From: Montifringilla adamsi
Lineage: Eukaryota; Chordata; Aves; Passeriformes; Passeridae
Direction of reading: 5' to 3'
Length of the DNA stretch: 64,000 nt
Assembly: GCA_017590115.1 (NCBI GenBank)
Contig: JAGGNK010006892.1
Location: 12,501,736-12,565,735 of the forward strand
Below are positions 1 through 12,100 of the stretch, one piece after another (the first letter of the stretch is position 1; every line of letters begins with the position of its first letter). The position numbers were made by a program, and so were the translations under genes. The notes beneath the pieces are model-generated. The model saw nothing but the letters and a program-made list of their open reading frames with translations. It made no database searches and was not told where the DNA came from.

Positions 1-2000
1 CACCATGCATCTAATTTAACATTCACTGAGATGAGTATGAGTGGAACACATATCTGTAGGATTTGGTGACACTTCTAATTACTGACTGAAAAGACAAGAG
101 TGGTTTAAAATGTAATTAAACTATAAATACTGAGTACTAGTTCTGTGCTTTTATATTCTGTTAATGTGTTGATTGTCACTGATAGCCTAAGATTGAAAAC
201 ACTAAAAGAATTCCAGGTTCCTGCCTGGAAATTTCAATGCAACTGAGTCTCACAGGTTTTTCATAAATAACTGAACTTCAAAGAAAAATAATTTTCATTC
301 ATTCAATAATTTTCAGTCATTCAATCATTTTAGCAAGAAAAAAAAAAAAGCACAGGACATTTTGAGACATTTAATCCACAAAAATGACATTTATCAATAA
401 TAAATGTTGGGATAGTATTCTCAGATTGAAAGGTGACACAGAGACTTTAAAGCTTTGTGTTCCTTAGAAGTGATAAAAAAAATCAACGTGGAAAAAACCC
501 CAGCATGGTACCAGCAGGAAGTAAAGAAATTGCACTAATTCCTGGAAGCATTCCAAAAGTGGAAGATTCCCACTCTGCAAGCAGTGATCATTAAATTCAT
601 GTTGCCTGATAAAACACATGAACCCATTAAGATACAGCAGTAATCACTAAAAATAAGTAAAACTGGCTGCATTTTATCCTAAAATTAAATTTCTCCAATT
701 TATCAAGTTACTTTACAAATTATTTTCTTAGCCAAAAAAGATCAAGAACTGTAATTTTAATTTTCAGGAAAAAATGGAATTAAAATGACACACTGTACTT
801 CTTATTCTGCTGAAAATAACTGCAAATTCTGTAAAAGAAAATGACAGCTTTTAATGGCTTCTGTAGTCTGTCACTTTTGCATATGATTAAAATGTGGGTT
901 TTTTTCAAAATATGCATGCAATATTGAGCATCTTTAGAGAATAATTTAGCATGCCTTATTATAATAGCATGTTTTACTTTAAAGTGTGGGTTTATATTTA
1001 TATTTATATCCATAATTACATTACATATCATACAATGCATCTTGAGCTTCAGTTTGCATTTACACACAAAGCTCATTTAAAAAAAATATATAATCCACCA
1101 GTGAAAACGGTGCTACATATTTAAATCTCTTAAGTAGAGAGCATGGACAAGCTAAACCTATCAATCAAACCAGAGGGGATTTTTTGGGACTAGGGAAGAT
1201 CCACAATCCATTAGTATTATCAGTAACTAAATATACAAAATGCCACAATTTTCTCTTCAAAGTGCACAGAACACAAAGTTTGAAATGTAAGCCTCAGCTA
1301 CAGTTTGACACTGGTGAAGAGCGTTTTCCTGGGATTTTTCTTGACTGTGTTAAATCCTCCTGTGCTGTCAGTTAACTTTGTCTATTGGTTTGGATAATGC
1401 ATAAGATTATGCCATTCCTTGCTTTGTTAAATCACGGAGAAAAATAGGAATAACATTTTGAAAAAAGTTAAAAAACCCAACTGGTTCCTTGATTAAACAT
1501 TTTTTTTATTCAACATTACTTCTGTGTTTAAAATATTTTGCAAAGACCAATCTATACTCAGCTGTAACTGAGACTTACTCTGGACAGAAAGACCTTCTGG
1601 CCTTTGCAGAAACAGCAGTTTTCCATATTAACAGTGAGCTAGTAACAATGAACAACAACAACAAAAAAGGAGGATTGTAACAACTACCTGCAATAATACA
1701 ATTTTCAGCATTTTTGCATCATTTGTACATGGTCTATAGAGGATGGATGAAGTGTAAGTATTTCTAAAGACAAGCAACAGAAAGGTTGTAAATTTTCAAA
1801 CAGGCCCCAGTTTTTTAGCTACGGCTCAACTCCAGAACCAAAGGGCAAACAATTTATTACCTTTTGAGGATTTACAGGTGGACTATAATTGAGGAAAAAT
1901 GGGAATCCAGTTGACAACCACTGGAATTCTTAACGGAACAATGAGCACAGGATACAAGAGGCTTTTGTTTGCACAGATCCTTAGGAGCCAGAACCCCGCT
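1..2000. other. AT-rich flank upstream of the CpG island, no gene seen
   Basis: I see no coding exon, RNA gene or recognisable repeat in this stretch. The open frames are all under 100 codons and show no family resemblance. If the mammalian gene order holds, this would be the first part of an intron or 5' flank of a divergently transcribed neighbour (KBTBD3 in mammals), but none of its BTB or Kelch coding sequence is present. Confidence 0.6.
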
Positions 2001-2401
2001 AAGGTGATGCAGCGCGCTGCATCTGCTCTGGGGACAATCAGCTCCTCTTTATAATCAATAAAAGGTAAACAGAGCCCAGCCCGCTGCGCCAGCTCTGCCA
2101 GGGGCCCGGACGGCTCTGCAGCGGGACGGATGCGCTGACGGCGGCACGTCCCTCAGCAGGACGCGCTGAGGGCAGAGACGGGCCGCGCATCGCCTGTCCG
2201 CAACGAGGCGCGCTGCCACTAAGAACCACCTCCCCCGGACCCCCCTCGAGGGCAGAACCACCTCCCTGTGCCGCACAGGGCCGAAGGAGGCAGAATTTAG
2301 CGGAGAACTACGTTCCTTGCGCCACGGCCCCAGATATCGGCCGCCCGCAGCCCCACCAGCCCCGCCCGCCGGGGGAGGGCAGCGGCGTCCGCGCCCCTAC
2401 C

Positions 2402-2430
2402 GCGCATGCTCAGGCCGCCCGCGCCTGCGC
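2402..2430. promoter_or_regulatory. Pair of NRF1-like sites
   Basis: GCGCATGC at 2402-2409 and GCGCCTGCGC at 2421-2430 resemble the palindromic NRF1 consensus (GCGCANGCGC-like), each with a mismatch in one half. NRF1 sites are common in CpG-island promoters of metabolic and mitochondrial genes. Their distance of about 600 bp from the AASDHPPT start places them nearer a divergent transcript than AASDHPPT itself. Binding is inferred from motif only. Confidence 0.45.
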
Positions 2431-2618
2431 CCCGCGGCGGCTCCGTTCATTCTAAGGGTGGACTAATTCTGACAGGACGGGCGGGATGGGGCAAGGGGAT
2501 CCCCTTCCCTCACAGCGCGACCCGGCCGCGGCATGCGACGCTCCCCGCCACTGCCGCCTCTCCGCAGGCGGCGAGGCGCCAGTCCCCCCTGAGCGCTCCC
2601 TCCGAGCAGCGCACACCC

Positions 2619-2621
2619 ACC
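2619..2621 (-). other. Candidate splice donor of a leftward non-coding first exon
   Basis: On the minus strand the bases around 2625-2615 read CAG followed by GTGGGT, a good match to the vertebrate 5' splice site. It would end a first exon at 2621 transcribed leftward from the CpG island, as expected for a KBTBD3-like neighbour with a non-coding first exon. There is no transcript evidence, and a motif this short also occurs by chance. Confidence 0.22.
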
Positions 2622-2685
2622 TGCAGCCAACACCCGCAGCTCACCGACCGGTCTGGCCCACCCTCCGCAGCAGCCGCGCCGGCAG

Positions 2686-2700
2686 ATTGGCTCCTTCCGG
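2686..2700 (-). promoter_or_regulatory. CCAAT box next to an ETS/GABPA-type site, minus-strand sense
   Basis: ATTGG at 2686-2690 is a CCAAT box read on the minus strand. CTTCCGG at 2694-2700 is CCGGAAG on the minus strand, the core bound by ETS factors such as GABPA, which is strongly associated with bidirectional promoters. The two sites lie 3 bp apart. They are a candidate core for leftward transcription away from AASDHPPT. Confidence 0.5.
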
Positions 2701-2876
2701 CGTCATTCTCCTGCTCCTTGCACTCGGAATGGCTCCGCCTGCCGCCACTCCAAGTGAGAGCCCGCCCATCTGCCCTGGCTGACGACACCGCGGGCGCAGC
2801 TCCGCCGCAGGCACCGCCTTTCCCCTGATAGGTCGCTACCTGGCGCATCCCGCTGTCACTCACAGGGCGCCCTAAC

Positions 2877-2881
2877 ATTGG
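2877..2881. promoter_or_regulatory. Inverted CCAAT box upstream of AASDHPPT
   Basis: ATTGG sits 128 bp before the AASDHPPT start codon and about 20 bp upstream of a GC box. If transcription starts near 2950-2990, this is in the usual CCAAT-box position for NF-Y. The CCAAT box works in either orientation. Confidence 0.45.
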
Positions 2882-2897
2882 GTTAGTTAGTGCTCTT

Positions 2898-2960
2898 GGG
2901 GGCGGGGCCTTTCGTGCTTCCCGCACGCCGATAGGCTCCCGCCAGGCCCGAGGGGGCGGG
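2898..2960 (+). promoter_or_regulatory. GC boxes (Sp1/KLF type) of the AASDHPPT proximal promoter
   Basis: GGGGGCGGGGC at 2898-2908 matches the Sp1 consensus, and a second GGGGGCGGG lies at about 2952-2960. Both are within 112 bp of the start codon, with no TATA box in the interval. The pattern fits dispersed initiation of a constitutively expressed gene. The actual start sites cannot be read from sequence. Confidence 0.6.
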
Positions 2961-3008
2961 TCATAGCGGAGCGGGGCGGCCGGCCGGAGCAGGGAGCGGG
3001 GCCGGGCC

Positions 3009-3152
3009 ATGGGCAGCGTGCGCTGGGCCTTCCCCTGCGGCTCGTGGCGACCCCGGCGCCGCGAGTGGCTGCTGGCCGCGCAGCTGGTGCAGCCCGAGGA
3101 GAAGGAGCGCATCGGCCAGTTTGTCTTTGCCCGCGATGCCAAAGCCGCCTTG
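3009..3152 (+). CDS. AASDHPPT: AASDHPPT coding exon 1 (residues 1-48)
   Basis: The exon opens MGSVRWAFPCGSW and ends with the highly conserved stretch QPEEKERIGQFVFARDAKAA plus one Leu. This is the N-terminal part of the first Sfp-fold half. The donor is GTACAT at 3153, which leaves phase 0. Reading through the donor gives an unrelated tail, so the junction is clear. The exon lies inside the CpG island. Mammalian proteins carry 13 extra N-terminal residues; here the upstream in-frame stop excludes them from this exon. Confidence 0.96.
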
Positions 3153-6100
3153 GTACATGGGGAGCCGGGACGCGGTTGTCTCTCTGCGCAGTCGGCGTTG
3201 CCCAAATTCCTGATTTGTCGTAGGAAAACGTGCCGTGCGAGGGCATTTCAGGGATGTAAAGCTGAAGGATAAGGCTTGTGTAAAAGTATGAAGCTCTGCC
3301 GCGCTGAGGAGCCAGGAGGGACGGCAGGCTGCTGTCAGTAGTTACTCTGAAAGACTTCACAACTTCTAAGTCGTGATACCAAGTCAGGAGACAAAATCAG
3401 CGTACCCTGAGGGACTCTGCATAGCACATCGGGGTAACGACCCCGAGAATAAAGCTGTTTTACGAGATCCAGGGGTTAAATGTCGCCTAATAACAGTAAT
3501 ACACACCTGCTAATTAGTCTGGAAGGAGTTACCACTTTTAGCTATTGAGTATTTAATTTAGTACTTAGGTAGTGAATAGGTGTATTGAAAGGAAGGCTGT
3601 TGAGATAATTTTACTGCTCAGGGTGGTGTAAGAAGTATGTCTCCCATAAAGTATCATAAATAAGTTACTAAGGTAGAGAAAGGAGCTAACTGCGATTTGT
3701 CTGGGCGGGGACTTGTGTTAATTGTGCTAATAGCGACAATGTATTTGATGCTCTGATGGACTCTTCTGCTTAAACTTACTTGACATGGCTTTTATGAAAG
3801 GGGCACATTTAAATTATGTGGCTAAAACACACGGCTTGATATCACCAGTAATAAACCAACATTTTTTAGGTAGGTGGTTTTCTAGCAACCACGTAGCACA
3901 ATAGCTCTGTATGAATTATTTCCATTTTATTTCATAGGCTGGTCGCCTGCTGATGCGGAAATTAATTGCAGAGGAGCTGTGCATACCTTGGAATGAAGTA
4001 CACTTGCAAAGGACACCGAAAGGAAAACCTTTCCTGGCCAGTAACTTAGTCGGTATCAACTCAAATTACAACTTCAACGTCTCTCATCAAGGAGATTATG
4101 CAGTCCTTGCAGCTGAGCCTGAGCTTCAAGTTGGCATTGATGTTATGAAGACTGATTTACCAGGTAATTCATTATGGTGACTGAAGCAGATTCTGCAGTA
4201 TTTGGGTGCTGAACATTGTCACATTTCCCAAAGAACCAATCTGTGTCCTAGAAATTTAGTGTAATTAGCAGGGAGTGTATGACTGTACTGTGTATTTGGG
4301 ATTTCTAGCTGTTAAATGCACTCCTCATTGTTTATTTTGAGGCACATTGTAGGACACATACGGATAAATCTCTCATTTAGAGAAGCAGAACTCTGGGAAA
4401 ATAAAATAATGAATTCTTCTACCATATGGGGACTACCAGCATCTGCAGATACTTTAATTATGGATTTGCTGTGTGTGAGGCAGGAGAAGGAACATCTTTC
4501 CAAACAGGGACAATGGGATCCATCCCCATGAGAACTTCATAGACTGTGTTACTCACTTGTCCCATATGTATGGACATTTTATGTGTCAGCCAACTGGCAA
4601 CACAGATTTGCTGTGAATGTGCAGTAATCCTCAGTGAGAAGGGATCATGAGGAGGGAACACGTGAGGTGCTCTTGGGAAAAGACTAGACTTTATCGGCCT
4701 GTTTATTTGGATCAAAATTAGGATTGTAGCAAAGTGTATTTTTAAATACACTTTTATGGAGATGATTTATTTTGCAAATGTTCATCAGTGCATAGTCATG
4801 GGTTAAAGGAGAAACCTTCTGGGATTTATGATGCACTGGAATTCTGCTTTTTTTAGAATCTTCCTTAAACATTTAACCAGATATGGCAGTAGTAATTGTG
4901 TTCGTAGAGAATCTTTCTTTGCAGTTTCTGGAGTTGCCCAGCATTATATGCTGCAAAATACATTGTTTTGTAAGGGAGAGATTCAGGTAAACCCTGACTC
5001 GATAACTTTCTGTCTGATCACTTTATACCTTTTTAATGACAGCTACAAGTGTACAGTTTTGGATTGTCACATTTAGCTAGGATGCACAGAAGCTTTGCTG
5101 CAACCTGAAGTTCTTTGCTGCACTCACACCTGCCATAGACCCTCACTCTGAGCACAGTGGTCAGCATGTGAGGCCACAGGACAGCCTTTGGAGAGTCCTC
5201 CACCAGAGCTGTTGTGTGTTTTGTGACAGGAATTGTGTCCAGTGGGTAAGGCTCCTTTGGTACAGGGACACACCAGACAGGACTGCAGTAACACAGGGCC
5301 CAAATAACCAGATTAAACTTGAAGCTGGTGCTTTTGTCACAGCTCTCTCAGGCAAAGCAAGCAAGGTGGTGTCCTAGCTGTGTCTCCTCACAGCATCTTG
5401 CACACCCTTGCACAGCGTGTTCACTGGGGGAGCAGAGTTACAGAGAAGGCCTTTATGCTGTGCAAACACTGCTAATTCCGATGTGGTATCAACACTGGGT
5501 TAAGCATAGACCTGCAACACAGCACTCCACAGGCTGCCATGGAAAAGGTAACACCTGGACCCAGTACCCCTGGAAACACTCTGGTTGGGCTGCCACTGGC
5601 CTTACCACAGGACTCCCTAATTTTAATTCCTCATTCCAAAAAGTTTCTAGTTTCAGTGGGTAAATAGTGAAAATCAAAACATTTAAGCAGTTGTATTTGA
5701 AGCTTTTCTTGGGAACCGCAAAATTCAAATTTAAACAGAAAAATTGAAAAATTTATATGTGGGAGTAGGGATATGTTACATCCTGTACTGGTAGTTTATG
5801 CAAGTGTAAATGTAGTTGGCATTTTAAAGGCATGTTGACAATGTCCAACTGACAAGTTTTATGAAGTTTGTTAAACTTTATTTCTGACTAAGTAATACTT
5901 TGAAATCTGATACAGACAGGCTTTAGTGGTTTTGGTAGATGCTGGTGAACAGTGAAAGATTACTCATATGTCTTCCTTTTTGTAATTATAATTTGTATTT
6001 TTGAAAAAGAAATAAGATACTAATGGAAATGTAATAATTATATGTGGGAAAGAGAGCCAGTAAATAAGTAATATTAAAGATAGAACTTCATATTACAGAG

Positions 6101-9100
6101 ACTATAACTTAAAGCTGGCCATCTTTTCACCTGAAATTTTTCTGAGGAAGATTTTTCTGTTAGTAGAATCACCTGCAACTCTTTTTTGTTGCTGGGCTAT
6201 GAATAGGTAACACTGACTTTACCAGTATTATTTTTTCTGATAGTTCCACTGAGTGGTGCTCTTGTTCTGCACTTGCTAAGTACGTTATATTTCTGAAAGT
6301 GGATCCACTATAAATCTCTTTCCTTGGAACAGCTACAAGGACAAAGCATTCCCCATGAACAAAGTACATTTCAGTAGGTTTGTTTGGTTTTTTTCAAATG
6401 CTTGTTTAAATACAAAGTTTTTCATCTTGTGATGTTATCCAACATCATCTTGATTGAGGTGTCTAGTATTGTGGCTCTTATATTCCTTTATTGTTCAAAC
6501 AGCGAGCGCACAAAATCTGTAGTGCAGATATACAAGAGTATCATGCAGCTGAAAGTTTTCAGCAGTCTGCTGTTTGTGTGCTACTGTGTAACAAGGAGCC
6601 CTGGTGCATGTAAACCTTCTTAATCCATCCTATGTATTTTTGTTTTACTTATTACTCGTAAGAATCTGCCTCTTTCCATATTACTTGTGCTTCCTTATTG
6701 AAATCTGAGAAGTGAAACTACTGCAGGACATAGCCTTCTTCAAAGGTGAAGGCTTTTTGAATAGCTTCTAACACTAGAAGCTATTCTTACCACTGCAAAA
6801 AGCAGCAGTTCTACAAAAGTTCCACAAGTGTGCAACAGCTGATCACTTTTCCTCTATTCAGATATTGAAGTAAATACTGTAGTGATGGTAGAAAAGGAAA
6901 ATATCCTCTTCAGGTATTGTGTGTTGTTGCCTTTTGATTATCTGGCAGGTTATTTTAGATTTAAATAAGTCTTTCAGTTTAATTGCTTTTGAAGAATTAC
7001 TGAGATCAATGATTATTTTCTTCTCTTTAGATCAGTTTAAGGTAAACTCTTGAGTCATTTGGAAAAATGCACACTGTCCTGTAAATTTGTTTGTAGGAGT
7101 GTCTGTAACTTACATTATTTAGCCAGGGAATGCATATGAGTTTATTTTAAGCCTTTCAAAAAAGAAATGAGAAGAATTCTCACAGTACTGTTAACTCCTG
7201 TGGAAAAAACTGAGCTTGTGTTTGATTTTTTTAGTTTATGGAAAAGAAATTCTGCAACAAGTGTCAACTTGGTTTGAGTGGTGTGTGGGATGTTGGTTGA
7301 CCAGTCACTTAAGCTCTGTAAAGTAGAACGTTTTCAGAAACTTAGGAAATAATTATAGCTTAATAAATATTGCCTTGAGCATTTGGAAAAAGTTTAGATC
7401 TTAGGCTCAAGAGCTTTCCTGCTGTGCAGTTGAATTTCTTTTCACTAATGCAATTTTTTAGCTTAGATGGATTTGCAAAGATAAATAAATTAACAGTTCA
7501 TTCCATATCTTTGAAAATCAGCCTGCAATCTTTCTTACATATCCCACTGTATTTACTTTGAACCAGATGTCTCCAATCTCAGTTTTATTTCAGAATTAAA
7601 TATTTGACATCCTACTGCATGAATTAGCTTTTCTCATTAATATTTTGATTTTATGCTAGGCTTGCTTGTTAAAAGACACAAAAGGGTAAATTTTCTGCAT
7701 ATGAGTTTCAGAGAAAAATTAATTTGATCTAAAAATACTCAAATAAATGCTTTTTTAAGAAAGTAGGCTATTATGTGCAAACACCTAATTATTTGAAACT
7801 GGTTTTCTCTGAGGCAAGGAAATATAAAAAAAGAACTTGACTCATTTTTCTCTTTTCATTCTCATTATTACATTATTGAGGTGAGGTGATGTGAGAGATG
7901 ATAGAGCTCTTCAAATCAGAGACAGGTCAAATGTGTATATAAGTCCCACATGAGGAAGCTAAATACCGTATTTCAGTCTAGCTCGTGGAAGAAAGCTCTC
8001 TCTCCAGACAGTTTTAAACTTTGTGCTGTTAATTTTGGTGTATTCCTAAGCCTAGCTGAGTTAGGCTCACCTACACCATAGTTCAGATATTTGGCATGTC
8101 TTTTAGCGAGCAGCCATGTTCAATTTTTTGAATCGCAATCCTTATTTAATTGCTTCATTTCAGTTTTTCAATAAGAATTTCCTTACCTAGAAATAAATTC
8201 CAAATCAGATTGTTCTTTAGAGTGCTTTTGTCTTTAAGGTGATTTACCTTTACCTTAAACAAAGTTTTAACTGTCCCTGGTTTTATTGTTGTATTACAAT
8301 AAATCTTGTGGCAGCAGTCAGTATCTAATCTTTTACTGCTGGAGATAATCACCTATTTGTTAGCTAATGTTACAGCTTTAGGTGTGTAGGTGCACGCTTG
8401 AAATGAAGAAATTAACAAAGGGTTTGATTTAAATATTACAGATCAAAGGAGTAATGATTTATAAATATTATATATGATGTAAGCACAATTTTTTGATGTG
8501 AAGGATGTTAAAACAGCTGACATCCTTGTTGAGCTAAAGAATCACAGTGATGTTATGCACTTACACTGAGTAAACAGGGAGGCATTTCTTTGTTCTTGTT
8601 CTGTTTGCAACTGGGAAGAAACAGCCATCTTAAACATGTTCTTAAAGAATGTACAATATATAGCAATTTCATTATTGTGCTTTATTCACGTTTCTACCAC
8701 AGTTTTAACCAGGAATTACACAAGTCTGTAATTGATAAAGCACCAATGCTTGATAAACTGTGAAAGTTGATATTATGGTTAAATCTTCTCTTTAAAGGAA
8801 AATTTCTTTATTTTCCGAAGAAACACTCTTAATCCTTTATGACTATTTATTTAATAGAAAAATGCGAAACCATTTGGATTAAAATATAAACTGGTGGCAA
8901 AATGCAGAACTATCAAATTAGACTGTGAAGAATATATGTTTAAAATGAGGGATACACTAGCAGTTAGGAAAAGAAAAATCCTAAGCTAGGGGCTTTTATT
9001 AAAAATAGGAGTTGGAATAAAGAGTAACTATAAAAATGCTTGTCAGATTATTTTGGTGTTGTGGGGTTTTTTTCATTCTGAACATTGAATTTACAGTAAT

Positions 9101-12100
9101 CACAATTTATTACTAAACTGGTGTTTTGGGAAATTAAGTTATGCAGTCTCAATGAGCAGCTAAATAGAACTGATTTTTTTTTTTTTTAACAAAACTAGAA
9201 GTGCTTTTCAGCCTTTGACAGTTACCTTTGGCTTTCCAAATGAAGAATGTGTAACAAAAAAATCTGATCCCAGGACTAAGGTTATGTAATTACTATGTAG
9301 GTGTTTAAAAATTGCCTTTTGAGGAGTTTCTTGCTAGCACTGCCCTGTTCCAATAGCTTCAGCTCTACAGATACATATATTTATTGCAAGACTGCAACAC
9401 AGAAGCTGACTTTTTGTGTTGTCAGCAGTTTATTTGGATATTGACTGTACAGGTATTACAGTTTGGAGGCCTTACTGGTTTCAAGGTTGTGAGACAGTCT
9501 TTTGGAGACAGACTTGCAGATTTTTTTTATACTGACTTACAAAATGCTAGAAACTTATCTTAAATATTTCACAACTCTTCTCAATAAATATAAGAAAAAA
9601 TAGCCGAAATAGCCTCAGCTGTATTTCCCTGATCTGCTTCCTTTCTCAGAGAAATTCTGATTTTCAACCAGACAAATATTTTTATATTTCCTAAATAAAG
9701 ATGACAGGTTGCTTATGTTACGTCAAGTTTTCTGGAGTGTTTAGGATTGAGACACATTTGCTAGTTCCACAGGTAGGTATTTTCTTTCCATTTATTGGGT
9801 TGGTGCTGGGAATTTTAAACATTCATAGTTATTATGTGCTGTGTTGTATTTTGATAGAAAATCCAATTTTGCAATGTATTAAAAAGTTATTACTTGCCCT
9901 GCACAGTTTTCCGGTTTGTTCATCAGACTTGCTGGGTTCTGTGTTAAGCATGTATATCTTCCTTTTTCTTTCCTAGTAAAAACAAATTTAATAAAAGCAA
10001 AGCAAACACTTGCAATGATATCTACAAGAGTAGATACAGCTGATACAGGTGAATAGACCATTGAAGTTCATCAGTTTTTCATCTGTGAGCCTCTGCTTTT
10101 TCATCTGCTTTTGCCATGTTGCAGCACATTTATCTTCCACTTGCATCTTTCCTTGTATATTTTGGCTGGATAAAAGACAGCTCCTGTAGTGGCAAAATTT
10201 AATTTGTGTGATGTTAAGGGGAAGGATGTGGGGGGACAACATACCAGTGACTAGCTGACTGCTGTCTCTTCTCTGTGGGAAGACTAACAAAGCAAAACAT
10301 GCTGAATTTTAGCTGTCAAGTAAGACAAACAGTCTTTCATCTGCGGGCAAGCCAAACAAAAGGCTTCATAAGGTTTTGGTTTTTTGGATTTTTGTTCATT
10401 TGTTTCTAAAGAATGTCCTTATGTAGGAGAGATTGATTCCCAAGTTTAAAACACTAATACTACTTCTGTTATCATGTGGGGTTTTTAGGACTTCATTATG
10501 AAGGGGGAAAAGAGGGAAGGATGGTGTACAGACAGAGGTGGGAAAATAAGGGATATTTTTACTGCATTTGGCTGTGCAATTCATGTTCTGGGACAGGCTT
10601 CTGTGCAGTGTTCTGACTTCTGCCATTAAAGAGCAACTCTCTTGCTCATTGGATTCATTTACTGCATAGGTTATCATGAGGTTGAAGGACATGGTCCCAG
10701 AGTGTGTATCTCTATTCTGAGGACTATTTCCACACCAAATTTAGAGGAGACATCTCATCAGACTCTTTGAAGGAAACAGCTCAGTTTGAATCAGCTTCTG
10801 CTTTCTAAGGTCACAGAGCTTCCCAGGAAAAATTTGCATTAGTCAGATCAAGGAGGTGTTAGAAAGTGTGAATCCTGTCGTGAAATTCATGTGGAAGATG
10901 AGGATAACTTAGGTACTGAGACTTGGCTACCCCCCCAACCCCTTTTATCCCGTATAGTATTTTATGTGCCAAGTACCAACTGGATTCCAGTGCAACCCCA
11001 GGTTCTGCAGAGGTGTTAGCTTCTTAAAGATGGGCCTGCGTTCCGTATAATTACACTGTCACCAAACACCTAACTCTTCCTGCTTGATAAACTGTGAGAG
11101 GGAGATCTGCTATTTTGATTAAATCTCCTTTTTTTGGTTTTTTTTTTTTTTTTGCTTGTCTGTTTTTGTGGACTAGTAAATTATATTAAGTTGTAGGTTT
11201 TCTTTAAAATGGTAATTTTAAAGCAAGGGATTAATTGCCTAAGATCTCAGTCAATATCTCTGATTGTGTAGAAAGACCTTCTAGTATATTACTTCATGAA
11301 AGGTAATAATACTTCTCAGAGATCTGGTGGCTTGGTGGTCCTGGGTAGTGTAAGGCTGTAGGTGGTCAGACACTATCTGGACTCCTTGTTTTACATCTGT
11401 AGTTGTGTCCTCATGACTTGCTTTATAAAGGAAAGTGTATTTTTAATGTTTATTTAGATTTTGAGTGTTGTGTTTTAGTGTGATGCAGCATAACTTCTTA
11501 TTTTTTTTACTGCTCGTTTTCTTATTTGCTGTCACTATTTAGTTGTAAGTGCCTTTTTCTCAAAGAATTTGAGGTCCCTGAGTTATATTAGTGATTAAGA
11601 CCTTTTGTATTTTTAATGCTTTTATTTTCTCCACTCAGAAGTAAGCTAAAACCATGAGCTTGAACCCAGGTGTGTTTGATTGCAAGCTCTTCAATAGCAA
11701 GTGTTTATTCCACCTGAATGTTTGGCATGGAAAGAACATGTAGAAATATTCTGGAGTCTGAACAAAATTTGAGAGGATCTGGAATTATTTTTTTAATTTT
11801 TAGAACAAATGACAAAAAGCTTGAATCTGTTGCAGACAGTGTGCTACTTGTCTTTAAATCGATCAGCTATGAGGTATACTGTTAACAGTTTCTAATTTTA
11901 TTTTGGGTTTTTTTTAACCAAGTAATAGCTACTGTTTTTCCAGTCAAGTTTTAGAGGTAGAGCTATCTAAGCCATTATGACTGTTCACTTCCTTTTGTTT
12001 TACATTGACTATCAAGGCAGCTTGCTCTAAATCTTCATCACTGCTGTTAGACCCAACCACATTAATGCAGCTGAAACCTTAGCACTTTCTCTAATATTGC

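Larger units (their letters stand above)
2000..3200. promoter_or_regulatory. CpG island spanning a probable divergent promoter and AASDHPPT exon 1
   Basis: CpG density and GC content rise sharply at about 2005 and fall again after about 3190, in otherwise AT-rich DNA. The island covers the first coding exon of AASDHPPT. It has no clear TATA box but carries GC boxes, inverted CCAAT boxes, an ETS-type site and NRF1-like sites, the usual set for a housekeeping vertebrate promoter. More than 800 bp of the island lie upstream of the AASDHPPT start codon. That is more than one promoter needs and fits a head-to-head gene pair. Confidence 0.88.

Noticed and set aside
2406..2828. 140-codon open frame on + in the promoter island
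   Set aside because: Low-complexity Pro/Ala/Ser-rich translation of CpG-island DNA; no family features and no splice logic linking it to anything.
1..2900. KBTBD3 coding exons expected beside AASDHPPT in mammals
   Set aside because: No long minus-strand frame with BTB or Kelch features is present; at most a non-coding first exon could lie here.
2510..3205. 231-codon open frame on the minus strand across the CpG island
   Set aside because: It is the longest open frame in the window, but it is antisense to AASDHPPT exon 1 in GC-rich DNA, where stops are rare. Its composition is Arg/Ala/Pro-biased and it matches no family.
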